From a virus, in IMG/VR virus record IMGVR_UViG_3300044970_001619, positions 58,924 to 122,923 of that record: a DNA stretch of 64,000 bases; one strand, written 5' to 3'. The notes under the pieces were generated by a model, which saw only the letters and a program-made list of their open reading frames with translations, was not told where the DNA came from and made no database searches. Position numbers and translations under genes: made by a program. Each line of letters begins with the position of its first letter. The first letter of the stretch is position 1. Below, in pieces: positions 27,252 to 35,189 of this stretch.

Positions 27252-29296
27252 GCTACTATCTCCATTGCCGTAATTGATGCTGCTCTAGTTTCACCACCAG
27301 TTCCAGTTAGAGCACTTACAGTTCCTCCCAATTTACTTCTAAAATAAAGTTTATATTCTACAGAAGATGTTGTACTTGGAGAATCTATCCAAGTGAGCGA
27401 TGCACCTGAATAAACTGGTGGTGAATTCGTACCTACAAATATCATACCATAAGTTGCATCTCCAAGATTAGTACCACTTCTAAAAATAGAAAAATATCCA
27501 CCATCTCCACTTGATGCTTGAGTTTCTTGATTTGCTGAGAAATGTGAAATTATAAGTATTTTACTAGAAGTAGAGTTTGGGATGATTGAAACTGCTAAAC
27601 TTGATGCCTGAAAAGATGTTGATGTTGTTGAGTTCGTTAAACTAGATGTTGCATATGCAACTTGTATAATACTTCCACTAACACTAACACCTGAAGCACC
27701 TTGAGTTCCTTGAGTGCCCTGAGTGCCCTGAGTACCTTGAGTACCTGTTCCTGTAGTACCTTGAGTACCTGTTCCTGTAGCACCTTGAGTACCTTGTGTG
27801 CCTTGAGTACCTTGAGTTCCTTGAGTACCTTGAGTTCCTTGAGTACCCTGAGTACCCTGAGTACCCTGTGTTCCTTGAAGTCCCTGAAGACCTTGAGTAC
27901 CTTGAGTTCCTTGAGTACCCTGTGTTCCTTGAGTACCTTGAGTACCTTGAGTTCCTTGAGTACCCTGTGTTCCTTGAGCACCTCCTCCACCAGAGATACC
28001 TTGAGTACCTTGAGTTCCCTGAGTACCCTGTGTTCCTTGAGCACCTTCTCCACCAGAGATACCTTGAGTACCTTGAGTTCCCTGAGTACCCTGTGTTCCT
28101 TGAGCACCTCCTCCACCAGAGATACCTTGAGTACCTTGAGTTCCCTGAGTACCTTGAGTTCCCTGAGTACCCTGTGTTCCTTGAGTTCCTTGAGTTCCTT
28201 GAGCACCTCCTTCCCCAGAGATGCCTTGAGTGCCCTGAGTTCCTTGTGTTCCCTGAAGACCTTGAGTACCTTGAGTTCCCTGAGTACCCTGTGTTCCTTG
28301 AGTTCCTTGAGTTCCTTGAGCACCTCCTTCCCCAGAGATGCCTTGAGTGCCCTGAGTTCCTTGTGTTCCCTGAAGTCCTTGAGTACCTTGAGTACCTTGA
28401 GTTCCCTGTGTTCCTTGAGTTCCCTGTGTTCCTTGAGTACCTTGAGTACCTTGAGTACCTTGAGTTCCCTGTGTTCCTTGAGTACCTTGAGTTCCCTGTG
28501 TTCCTTGAGTACCTTGAGTTCCCTGTGTTCCCTGTGTTCCTTGAGTACCTTGAGTTCCCTGTGTTCCTTGAGTGCCCTGAAGTCCCTGAAGACCCTGAAG
28601 ACCAGCAGCATAAGGGGAGGTCCAAGAAACTCCAGCACCTGTAGAAACAAGAATAGAACTTTCAATACCTACATTGTTATTAAAATCTTTAAGACCAGAA
28701 CGAAGTCTTATATTTCCATTTACGTCTAATGGGTCTGTTGGGGTTGCAGTTCTAATTCCAACTAAACCATCTAAAGTTGCAGTCAAAACAGTGGCACCAA
28801 TACCAACATTAATGGATTTTCCTGCTGTTAAAATTCCAGTAACATTATCAAAAATCAATAATGAAGAAGTTCCAAACTCATTGTTATTATTAAAAAATAT
28901 TTGTTGATTATTTCCTGGAGCAAAAACTCTAACAGTAACTCCAGTTCCTGGGGAATTATCTGCATTTAAATAACCAGTTACACTAATTGCAGATCCAACA
29001 AAATTTATTTGAGTAATGCTACTCACACCAGCATTACTGGGGACAATAATATTTTCATCATAAACACTAATAGAACCAGGTATCAATCCACCTCCAGGTG
29101 GAATCCAATATCGTTGTCCTGGATATCCAGGTACTGAAACAACTTGATATGGTTGACCAAAAGGAAGAGATTGTTCCAGTAAAGAAGGATCTCCAAGATT
29201 TGGTTCTGCTTGATTTATTGCTAAGTACTTATATCTATCACTTGTTAAATCGGACTGTGACCTTCTTTTTACTCTTCCACTTAAATACTTTGTCAT
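27248..29296 (-). CDS. Collagen-like tail fibre of cassette 1 with globular C-terminal head
   Basis: 682 residues. Residues 1-100 share the anchor TKYLSGRVKRRSQSDLTSDR...LNQAEPNLGDP with the 480-residue fibre. About 233-534 is a (GTQ)n stalk broken several times by GISGEGGA- or GISGGGGA-type hinges. About 535-682 is a beta-rich head (SIIQVAYATSSLTNSTTSTS, then ILIISHFSANQET and GYFSIFRSG) of a type seen at the tips of cyanophage fibres, so it is a plausible receptor-binding domain. There is no S74 chaperone; the downstream 102-residue protein may serve instead. Confidence 0.87.
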   Translation of the reverse strand: MTKYLSGRVKRRSQSDLTSDRYKYLAINQAEPNLGDPSLLEQSLPFGQPYQVVSVPGYPGQRYWIPPGGGLIPGSISVYDENIIVPSNAGVSSITQINFVGSAISVTGYLNADNSPGTGVTVRVFAPGNNQQIFFNNNNEFGTSSLLIFDNVTGILTAGKSINVGIGATVLTATLDGLVGIRTATPTDPLDVNGNIRLRSGLKDFNNNVGIESSILVSTGAGVSWTSPYAAGLQGLQGLQGTQGTQGTQGTQGTQGTQGTQGTQGTQGTQGTQGTQGTQGTQGTQGTQGTQGTQGTQGTQGTQGTQGLQGTQGTQGTQGISGEGGAQGTQGTQGTQGTQGTQGTQGLQGTQGTQGTQGISGEGGAQGTQGTQGTQGTQGTQGTQGTQGTQGISGGGGAQGTQGTQGTQGTQGISGGEGAQGTQGTQGTQGTQGISGGGGAQGTQGTQGTQGTQGTQGTQGTQGTQGTQGLQGLQGTQGTQGTQGTQGTQGTQGTQGTQGTQGTQGATGTGTQGTTGTGTQGTQGTQGTQGTQGASGVSVSGSIIQVAYATSSLTNSTTSTSFQASSLAVSIIPNSTSSKILIISHFSANQETQASSGDGGYFSIFRSGTNLGDATYGMIFVGTNSPPVYSGASLTWIDSPSTTSSVEYKLYFRSKLGGTVSALTGTGGETRAASITAMEIVA
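27693..28594 (-). repeat. Collagen-like stalk with regular Gly-Glu/Gly-Gly hinges
   Basis: About 300 residues of 9-bp units. The stalk is interrupted five times by an 8-residue hinge, GISGEGGA or GISG(G/E)(G/E)GA, encoded by near-identical 24-bp segments. A second run of TGTGTQGTTG occurs near the head. The hinges are absent from the other two stalk genes. Confidence 0.93.
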
Positions 29297-29298
29297 AA

Positions 29299-29979
29299 TT
29301 ATACAATGCCAGATACATTAGTTTCAAGAATGCTACAAAGGAATTCCATTTGCAACGGACCCACTTGACCACCACTTACATAAGTGTGTGCAATACCAAT
29401 GGTTATACCAGAATTGGTCACAAACGTTTTTGATGTTCCTACACTCCCAATAATAGAATCTATAACAAAAGACTTTTGAGGTGATGGAAAAATTGTAGTA
29501 GTAAGTCCTATAAACTGACTTGAACAAGTAAATGCAAGACCACTCATTGTGACTTCATCACCTGCTACAAAATTATGAGGAGTTACTGTTGTGACAGTTG
29601 TAATTCCTGTTTGATTATCATAAGTGCAAGTAGAAATTGAAACAATCCCGGATTGTATCCCGGAAAGAACGATTGAGTCAGTGATAATTGCACTCTTTTC
29701 CAAAACCAGACGACCATCAATCAAAATAGCAACATCATTTGGAGGAACTTCTATATTTTTCGCAATCCTTGTATTCCTTGTATTCCCTACTGTTCTTTGA
29801 GAACTACTTGTTCTTCTATGTGTAAGTGTAACTATTGGATAAGTGTTGACTCCAACATTCGCAACTTGAGCATATAACAAAATAGAAGATTGTCCAGTGG
29901 GGACTGTATAAACAGTCTGCTCTCCTGGTGCGACAGGAACTGCTATGGTCAAATATGTATTAAGTGGTGAAACTGCCAT
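29299..29979 (-). CDS. Virion beta protein of cassette 1, enlarged by an inserted domain
   Basis: 226 residues, about twice its paralogues (109 and 117). The first 115 residues align with them (NTYLTIAVPVAPGEQTVYTV, LLYAQVANVG, HRRTS, DGRLVLEKSAII). The extra 105 residues (VSISTCTYDNQTGITTVTTV and following) resemble beta modules found in the beta-helix proteins nearby (VYDNATGLTTITVSQNHNFS in the 604-residue protein). The tail end, MEFLCSILETN, returns to the family pattern, so the module looks inserted. Confidence 0.78.
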   Translation of the reverse strand: MAVSPLNTYLTIAVPVAPGEQTVYTVPTGQSSILLYAQVANVGVNTYPIVTLTHRRTSSSQRTVGNTRNTRIAKNIEVPPNDVAILIDGRLVLEKSAIITDSIVLSGIQSGIVSISTCTYDNQTGITTVTTVTPHNFVAGDEVTMSGLAFTCSSQFIGLTTTIFPSPQKSFVIDSIIGSVGTSKTFVTNSGITIGIAHTYVSGGQVGPLQMEFLCSILETNVSGIV

Positions 29980-29983
29980 ATTA

Positions 29984-32728
29984 CTATCTTAATGCTAAAA
30001 TCAGTGGTGTAACTTCTGCCTGAATTGCTCTACTAAAATCTCTCCCTCTAATTGTTCTTGTCGGTTGATTAATCTGAAGACCTTCTCCGATATCAAAATT
30101 ACCTTTTTGGTCTGTACTTGTGAATGGCACTTGTGCCCCATCTAAAGCAACAATTTCATTTGCTTTTATAGGAACTGCCCCCTGAAAAGGTGTGGAAGTA
30201 TTTATACTTGTGCCAGTACCAATATATTCAAAAGAGTGAGAACTCGTAAGAATTCTGCTAATTCTTTTTAATGAAACATCTTCATCACCATATAACTCAT
30301 AAGGAATTCTTTCATTGAATGTAACTGTTGTTGTGCCACCAACAGAAACTTGAGTGGCAACATCAACTGTATAATAAATTGGTTGTGTAATAACTATTGC
30401 CGTTGCAGTAGTACCTATACCAATTGGTGAATCAATTTGAACTATTAAATTTTGAGTAGGTAGATAATTTCTCCCACTACTTATAACATCAACTGAAAGG
30501 ATACTCCCATCATTTGTATCTACTGTGGGACTTAATTGTGCTATAATACTTTGAGGTCCTTTTGGTTGTTGTGTATTATCGTTACTATCAATAATGCGGA
30601 CATTAGGTGGAGATGAAGCACTATATCCAGATCCAGCATCTATTATTTTAATTTCTTGTACTCTAACCATCGGTAAAGTTAAAGTTGGGAAACTTGCTGC
30701 ATCTGGATATCTCCCATCCAAATTACTAATCTGGAAAAATAAAGCCTGACCATCATAAGGTCTTCGTGGTACATTATATACATCCTTTACATTTGTAAGT
30801 TCAACTTTATCACTATTTGCATTCACACCAGGAGTTACTCTTGTTATAACTGGTCCAAAATTTTGAGGAACAGGATTAACCTTTCCAGTAAATTCTGTAG
30901 AACCCAATCCAACTGCATACAATCCATAATTACCAAATGAAGAGTTGGAGTTTGTAAGGTCGCAAGATCCTCCACTATCACAATAAATTCCTTTATCACA
31001 ATTAATTGTAAAAATAGATACTAATTGAGCATAACCATTGTTTGTAATGGAAACACCAATACCATTTTCATTATATTGAGTAAATGAATCACAAACCATA
31101 CACTTGAGATTATTTCCAATATTATTAATAGGATCTGAAACACTTGCGTGATTTCCATCAATCTTCATACCAATACTTTTTGTCATAAAGTTGGTACAAT
31201 TTCTAATGTATGGACTTCTCCATCTTCCAGATGGACCTTCTAATGTTGGTCCTGCAGCAATATATCCAGTATTTGCACGGTCGGCAATATCTATTGGAGG
31301 AAATGCAACTGCTGCACATCCAGTATGAGCAATTGAAACTGCATTTGGATCTCCTGGTGCTCCACCAGCAAAATTTAAATTTTCTATTAAGCAACCTCTA
31401 CGAACGTGAAATACATCTTTTGTGCGATTTTGTGGAACGATTGTGACTAATCTCAAATCTTGTCCTGATACTGTTACATCAGTTCTCAAACCGATAGGAT
31501 TATTTTCAAAATAAACACCAGGACGTATATAAATTGTATCACCATCTTGTGCAATTGATGCTGCTGCTCCTACAGTTGCTTTTGCATCACCTTCAAGTAA
31601 TCCACTGTTTGCATCATTACCATCTTTGGTTACATATATGATATTTTGAGTTTGAACACCAGAAGGTCTCCAAGATACTCCGGTTCCTACAGAAGAAAGA
31701 CGATAATCAAATTTTCCAGTAGCAGTGCTGTTGTTTATATCAATCAATGAAGAATTAAGTTCTACTGTATTTTGAAATAAAACCTCCTTTACAATATCTA
31801 CATCTTTAATTGGTAAATTGGTTCCAACTCCAACCGAACCAATTCCAGTCGTGGTAAATACTGTGCCTGAAATTCCAACTTGAAATGTCTGAGTAACACT
31901 TGCTGTTCCGACAACATCCAGAGAAAAAGAAGGATTTGAATTGTTAATTCCAACATTAGAATTTCTGTAGATTGATGTACTTCCATTTACATAATCCCAA
32001 TAATCATAAACATAAACATCTGCAATGTTTGAATTACTTGAATTTACAAATGCCTGAACTGGATCAGTGTTAACACCAGCACCTCGTCCTGTGTTAAAAT
32101 TTATTCCAAAAAAAGACTGTCCAGTTCCAATTAAAGACAAGTCATTATAAACAAGAATTCCAGCAGCACTGGCAGGGGTTATTTCAACCCATCTAATTCC
32201 ATTAATGTCTCGGGAAAGATAATATCCAGTAACTCCAGAATAATTTACAGAATCATATATATTTTCATCTACTTTTATACTTCCTGCAATATCAAGTTTT
32301 TGTGTTGGTATGTTGCTGCCAATACCAACATTTCCAGAATAAGTTGAACCGAGTCCAACAATATTTGAGTCTCCACTATTAAGTACAGTAAAAACTGTCC
32401 CACCATACCCAACGTCAAATCTTTTTGTAATTGTTCCAACACCACTTACATTTAAATTACCAAAAACATCAAGTGTTGCTTGTGGATTTGTTGTGTTTAT
32501 TCCCAATCTATTCAAACCAGGATTATAAACTAATCCGAGACTCACACCGGGATCGTTGCTATCAATAGCACTATCGTTTAAATATGGATAATAATTTTTA
32601 TTTTCATTTAATGCAATTCCAACTTTTACAATATCTGGATTTTCACGAAGATACAATCCAAGCCAAGGTTCAATTAAATCGGTTGATGTTATAAGACCAG
32701 TTCTCGTATCCCTTAAAAGTATACTCAT
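29984..32728 (-). CDS. Beta-helix tail protein of cassette 1
   Basis: 914 residues. About 1-330 is a fibre-like region with GIGSNIPTQKLDIAGSIKV-type repeats. About 370-620 is a right-handed beta-helix opening IIYVTKDGNDANSGLLEGD, with the rungs GVYFENNPIGLRTDVTVSG and SPYIRNCTNFMTKSIGMKI. The C-terminus has TSTDQKGNFDIGEG and ends TPLILALR. The ATGA overlap with the upstream 350-residue gene couples it to the baseplate-proximal genes, so this may be the cassette copy closest to the virion body. Confidence 0.82.
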   Translation of the reverse strand: MSILLRDTRTGLITSTDLIEPWLGLYLRENPDIVKVGIALNENKNYYPYLNDSAIDSNDPGVSLGLVYNPGLNRLGINTTNPQATLDVFGNLNVSGVGTITKRFDVGYGGTVFTVLNSGDSNIVGLGSTYSGNVGIGSNIPTQKLDIAGSIKVDENIYDSVNYSGVTGYYLSRDINGIRWVEITPASAAGILVYNDLSLIGTGQSFFGINFNTGRGAGVNTDPVQAFVNSSNSNIADVYVYDYWDYVNGSTSIYRNSNVGINNSNPSFSLDVVGTASVTQTFQVGISGTVFTTTGIGSVGVGTNLPIKDVDIVKEVLFQNTVELNSSLIDINNSTATGKFDYRLSSVGTGVSWRPSGVQTQNIIYVTKDGNDANSGLLEGDAKATVGAAASIAQDGDTIYIRPGVYFENNPIGLRTDVTVSGQDLRLVTIVPQNRTKDVFHVRRGCLIENLNFAGGAPGDPNAVSIAHTGCAAVAFPPIDIADRANTGYIAAGPTLEGPSGRWRSPYIRNCTNFMTKSIGMKIDGNHASVSDPINNIGNNLKCMVCDSFTQYNENGIGVSITNNGYAQLVSIFTINCDKGIYCDSGGSCDLTNSNSSFGNYGLYAVGLGSTEFTGKVNPVPQNFGPVITRVTPGVNANSDKVELTNVKDVYNVPRRPYDGQALFFQISNLDGRYPDAASFPTLTLPMVRVQEIKIIDAGSGYSASSPPNVRIIDSNDNTQQPKGPQSIIAQLSPTVDTNDGSILSVDVISSGRNYLPTQNLIVQIDSPIGIGTTATAIVITQPIYYTVDVATQVSVGGTTTVTFNERIPYELYGDEDVSLKRISRILTSSHSFEYIGTGTSINTSTPFQGAVPIKANEIVALDGAQVPFTSTDQKGNFDIGEGLQINQPTRTIRGRDFSRAIQAEVTPLILALR

Positions 32729-33777
32729 ACAAAATAATCGCCGTAAGTAGAATCAGATAAAGTACCTATAATACTATTTACCGTACTTTTTCTTGAATTT
32801 AAATCACCTTGTGCAAAAACGAATCCATATCTTTGTACATACATTTTTTTGGATTCTGTTTTAAGATGATTGGTTCCAGATAATAAACTATCTCGTTTCG
32901 CACGAAGAGATGACAAATCATTACTTAATATTGTAAATTGAGATGAATATGTCGCACAAGATGTGGAACAAATACTCACATTTCCAGAGGATACGGTGGG
33001 AACAAAAACACTTCCTACACCAGAACTTGCAACAATATAAGTATCTGTACCAACACCAAGAATAGGAGAACCTACACGGGAAATGTTAAAAGATGCACCA
33101 GGAAATGAAAGAACACCAACACTTTGATTAGTTTGATATCCAGTTCCACCATTATTCACAATCACTGAAGTAATTATTGTCCCTCCACTTCCTACTATAA
33201 TATCAACAAGTCCACCAGTTCCTATTTCACCAGTTAATTCTTGACGATAATAAGTTCCTGGTGTGTATCCATAACCAGGATTTGTGATTGTTAAACTTGT
33301 AATGGAATCATTGTCAATTCCATTTACAGTGGTAGCATAACCTATTCCAGTCGTAAAAGTTGTAGAACCGTCAGTTCCAAAATATGGTCCATAGGGATCA
33401 GTTCCAGTATATGAAGTATTTTCTGCATTAATACGATGTGCTTTAACTTGTTCGTAATAATAATAATTACCAATAGTGTAAGTTGTTGTTGTAACTCCGA
33501 CTATAGCACCAACACTATCATAAATGACCTCTGTACGAGTTGCAGTTGAACCACATCCGCAAGCATTTGCATTGTTTGCAACAATTCCAATATCATAAAT
33601 CTTTTGATTAATTTTTACGGTTAAATTGCAAACTTCCAAATCAAGTTGTGCTACAGGGTTAATAAAACGATTAATCTTCAATTGCAATGGATCTACCAAA
33701 GTACCCAAAGAACTTACTTGATTATCCAGTGAAACAATTTCTGATTTATATTCATCAATAATTTCCTGTACTGGCAT
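32725..33777 (-). CDS. Virion structural protein with helical ends and cysteine clusters
   Basis: 350 residues. N-terminal 75 residues are helical (QEIIDEYKSEIVSLDNQVSS) and the last 80 are helical (FTILSNDLSSLRAKRDSLLS), bracketing a beta domain with GYGYTPGTYYRQ and GGTGYQTNQSVG turns. Two Cys clusters (CGCG near residue 74; CSTSC near 270) sit where each helical arm meets the beta domain and could bond or bind metal. The architecture fits an adaptor that anchors fibres to the baseplate. No named family is recognised. Confidence 0.7.
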   Translation of the reverse strand: MPVQEIIDEYKSEIVSLDNQVSSLGTLVDPLQLKINRFINPVAQLDLEVCNLTVKINQKIYDIGIVANNANACGCGSTATRTEVIYDSVGAIVGVTTTTYTIGNYYYYEQVKAHRINAENTSYTGTDPYGPYFGTDGSTTFTTGIGYATTVNGIDNDSITSLTITNPGYGYTPGTYYRQELTGEIGTGGLVDIIVGSGGTIITSVIVNNGGTGYQTNQSVGVLSFPGASFNISRVGSPILGVGTDTYIVASSGVGSVFVPTVSSGNVSICSTSCATYSSQFTILSNDLSSLRAKRDSLLSGTNHLKTESKKMYVQRYGFVFAQGDLNSRKSTVNSIIGTLSDSTYGDYFV

Positions 33778-33780
33778 ATA

Positions 33781-34605
33781 TCAACTCCTTATTGCACTTA
33801 AAACATATTCACGATTATCACCTGGATAATCGTCATAAGTACCTTCGTATTCTGGAATATTTTTAGATGTATCCTTTCTTTCACCATAAACAGTATAATA
33901 ACACTTAATTGCTGAACCAGAATTATTTTTAATATAAATTTTATTTCCCCACTCAATTTTATCTACAAATAATTCTTGATGCATTTCAATTGGTGTAAGA
34001 TGAACAGTAATGGTCTCAACATCAACTAAATTTTTCCAATAATATGGAAGTTCAATAACATTTTTATTATCAAGTTGCCCTCTCACAAAAACATCAGCAG
34101 TTGGACCTTCAATACAAACGTGCCTTAGTCTCCATCCTGGTTTTGATGGATGTGGAATATCAAAATTTTTTTTTCCGACACAAGCACTAATATCTCCAAA
34201 ATATCGAACTGCGGTTACATTTTCAGTAACATTGAGATTTCCAGTAATTACTTTGTTTGCAGTGGAAATGTGTGCTCCCGAATTGACTTTTATAGCAGAA
34301 GATATATCTGCTGCTAATTTCATAGCAAGACCCAAAAATTTAGAAATTCCTATTGTATTTGTATCTCCAACAAAATTTGCGATTCCAGAAACTTCAAGAG
34401 AAGCAGGAACAGTAAGACCTGGCACTGGTGGTCCAATCATACAAGTTGCTCTTGCAACTCCAATCTGTGGGGTCAAACCAATATAACAAGGACCATTAAT
34501 AACTGCTGTTCCCGGAGTAATTTCTGCAGTAGCAGTCAAAAAGGACATATCCAATTGACCTACAATTAGTTTTTCTCCAATGTTAGCAACTGTAAAATCT
34601 GCCAT
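33781..34605 (-). CDS. Virion structural protein with C-terminal IPHPSKP...EGP domain
   Basis: 274 residues. About 1-140 is beta-rich (fibre-like VSGIANFVGDTNTIG). From about 143, KKNFDIPHPSKPGWRLRHVC, IEGPTADVFVRGQL and ELPYYWKNLVD form a domain recurrent at the ends of phage fibre-like proteins (pattern k.F.I.HP..p...L.h...EGpe..Vy.RG). Its role there is structural or chaperone-like; no catalytic residues are evident. The start overlaps the upstream stop (TAATG). Confidence 0.72.
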   Translation of the reverse strand: MADFTVANIGEKLIVGQLDMSFLTATAEITPGTAVINGPCYIGLTPQIGVARATCMIGPPVPGLTVPASLEVSGIANFVGDTNTIGISKFLGLAMKLAADISSAIKVNSGAHISTANKVITGNLNVTENVTAVRYFGDISACVGKKNFDIPHPSKPGWRLRHVCIEGPTADVFVRGQLDNKNVIELPYYWKNLVDVETITVHLTPIEMHQELFVDKIEWGNKIYIKNNSGSAIKCYYTVYGERKDTSKNIPEYEGTYDDYPGDNREYVLSAIRS

Positions 34606-35189
34606 TATTTGCCTCCAGGATTATCAGAGCAAATGGAAGCAAAGAAATTTTTAAACCTAGTAATTGCATCTAATATTTTGCCCAAAACAGAAGACTTATC
34701 GGAGTCTATTCCTGATTGAACTTCTGCTTGTGTATTCGCACTTAAAGATGCAGTGCTTCCAGTTACTGAAGCATTATTTGCTGCTGCAGTTGTTGTATTT
34801 GTTCCTTGTGTAGTGACCGTTGGAGCGTCTTGATGAATTAATTTGGATGCTTGAAATGTAATCTCTCCTCCTCCTGTCCCATCAAGAGCAACAAACCGAA
34901 TGTTTGCTGCAACAATTGTAACAGTTCCATAGGGTGCAGATAGAACTATTCCTCCATTTTCCGCACGAATAATTTTTGCTGGTTCAGATTCATTGGTAAT
35001 TTTTCTTCCGACAACTTCTTTTGATGTTTTATCGGCAACAATATCTAAATCACCATTTTCATAATAGATAAATCCTTGACCTTTTTTTGTTGTGCAAGAA
35101 TAGTCTATCTTCCCATTATGAGGACTTTCTACTCCACAAGCTTCTATAAAATGGTCAGTCTGTCTTAAATGTGGGTCTGGAGTTGTCAT
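34605..35189 (-). CDS. Baseplate-region structural protein of unknown function
   Basis: 194 residues. ATG at 35189 is preferred over an upstream TTG because it gives a 4-nt ATGA overlap with gp5. The first 110 residues are beta-rich (GKIDYSCTTKKGQGFIYYEN, then GGIVLSAPYGTVTIVAANIR), with a periodicity like a short beta-prism or spike. A Ser/Thr/Ala-rich linker follows, then a helical end (ILDAITRFKNFFASICSDN). The position directly after gp5 suggests a hub or spike accessory, but no family is recognised. Confidence 0.65.
   Translation of the reverse strand: MTTPDPHLRQTDHFIEACGVESPHNGKIDYSCTTKKGQGFIYYENGDLDIVADKTSKEVVGRKITNESEPAKIIRAENGGIVLSAPYGTVTIVAANIRFVALDGTGGGEITFQASKLIHQDAPTVTTQGTNTTTAAANNASVTGSTASLSANTQAEVQSGIDSDKSSVLGKILDAITRFKNFFASICSDNPGGK

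Noticed and set aside
27637-28729. Four overlapping long frames over the third stalk
   Set aside because: Repeat artefact; only the 682-residue frame joins a recognisable anchor and head domain.
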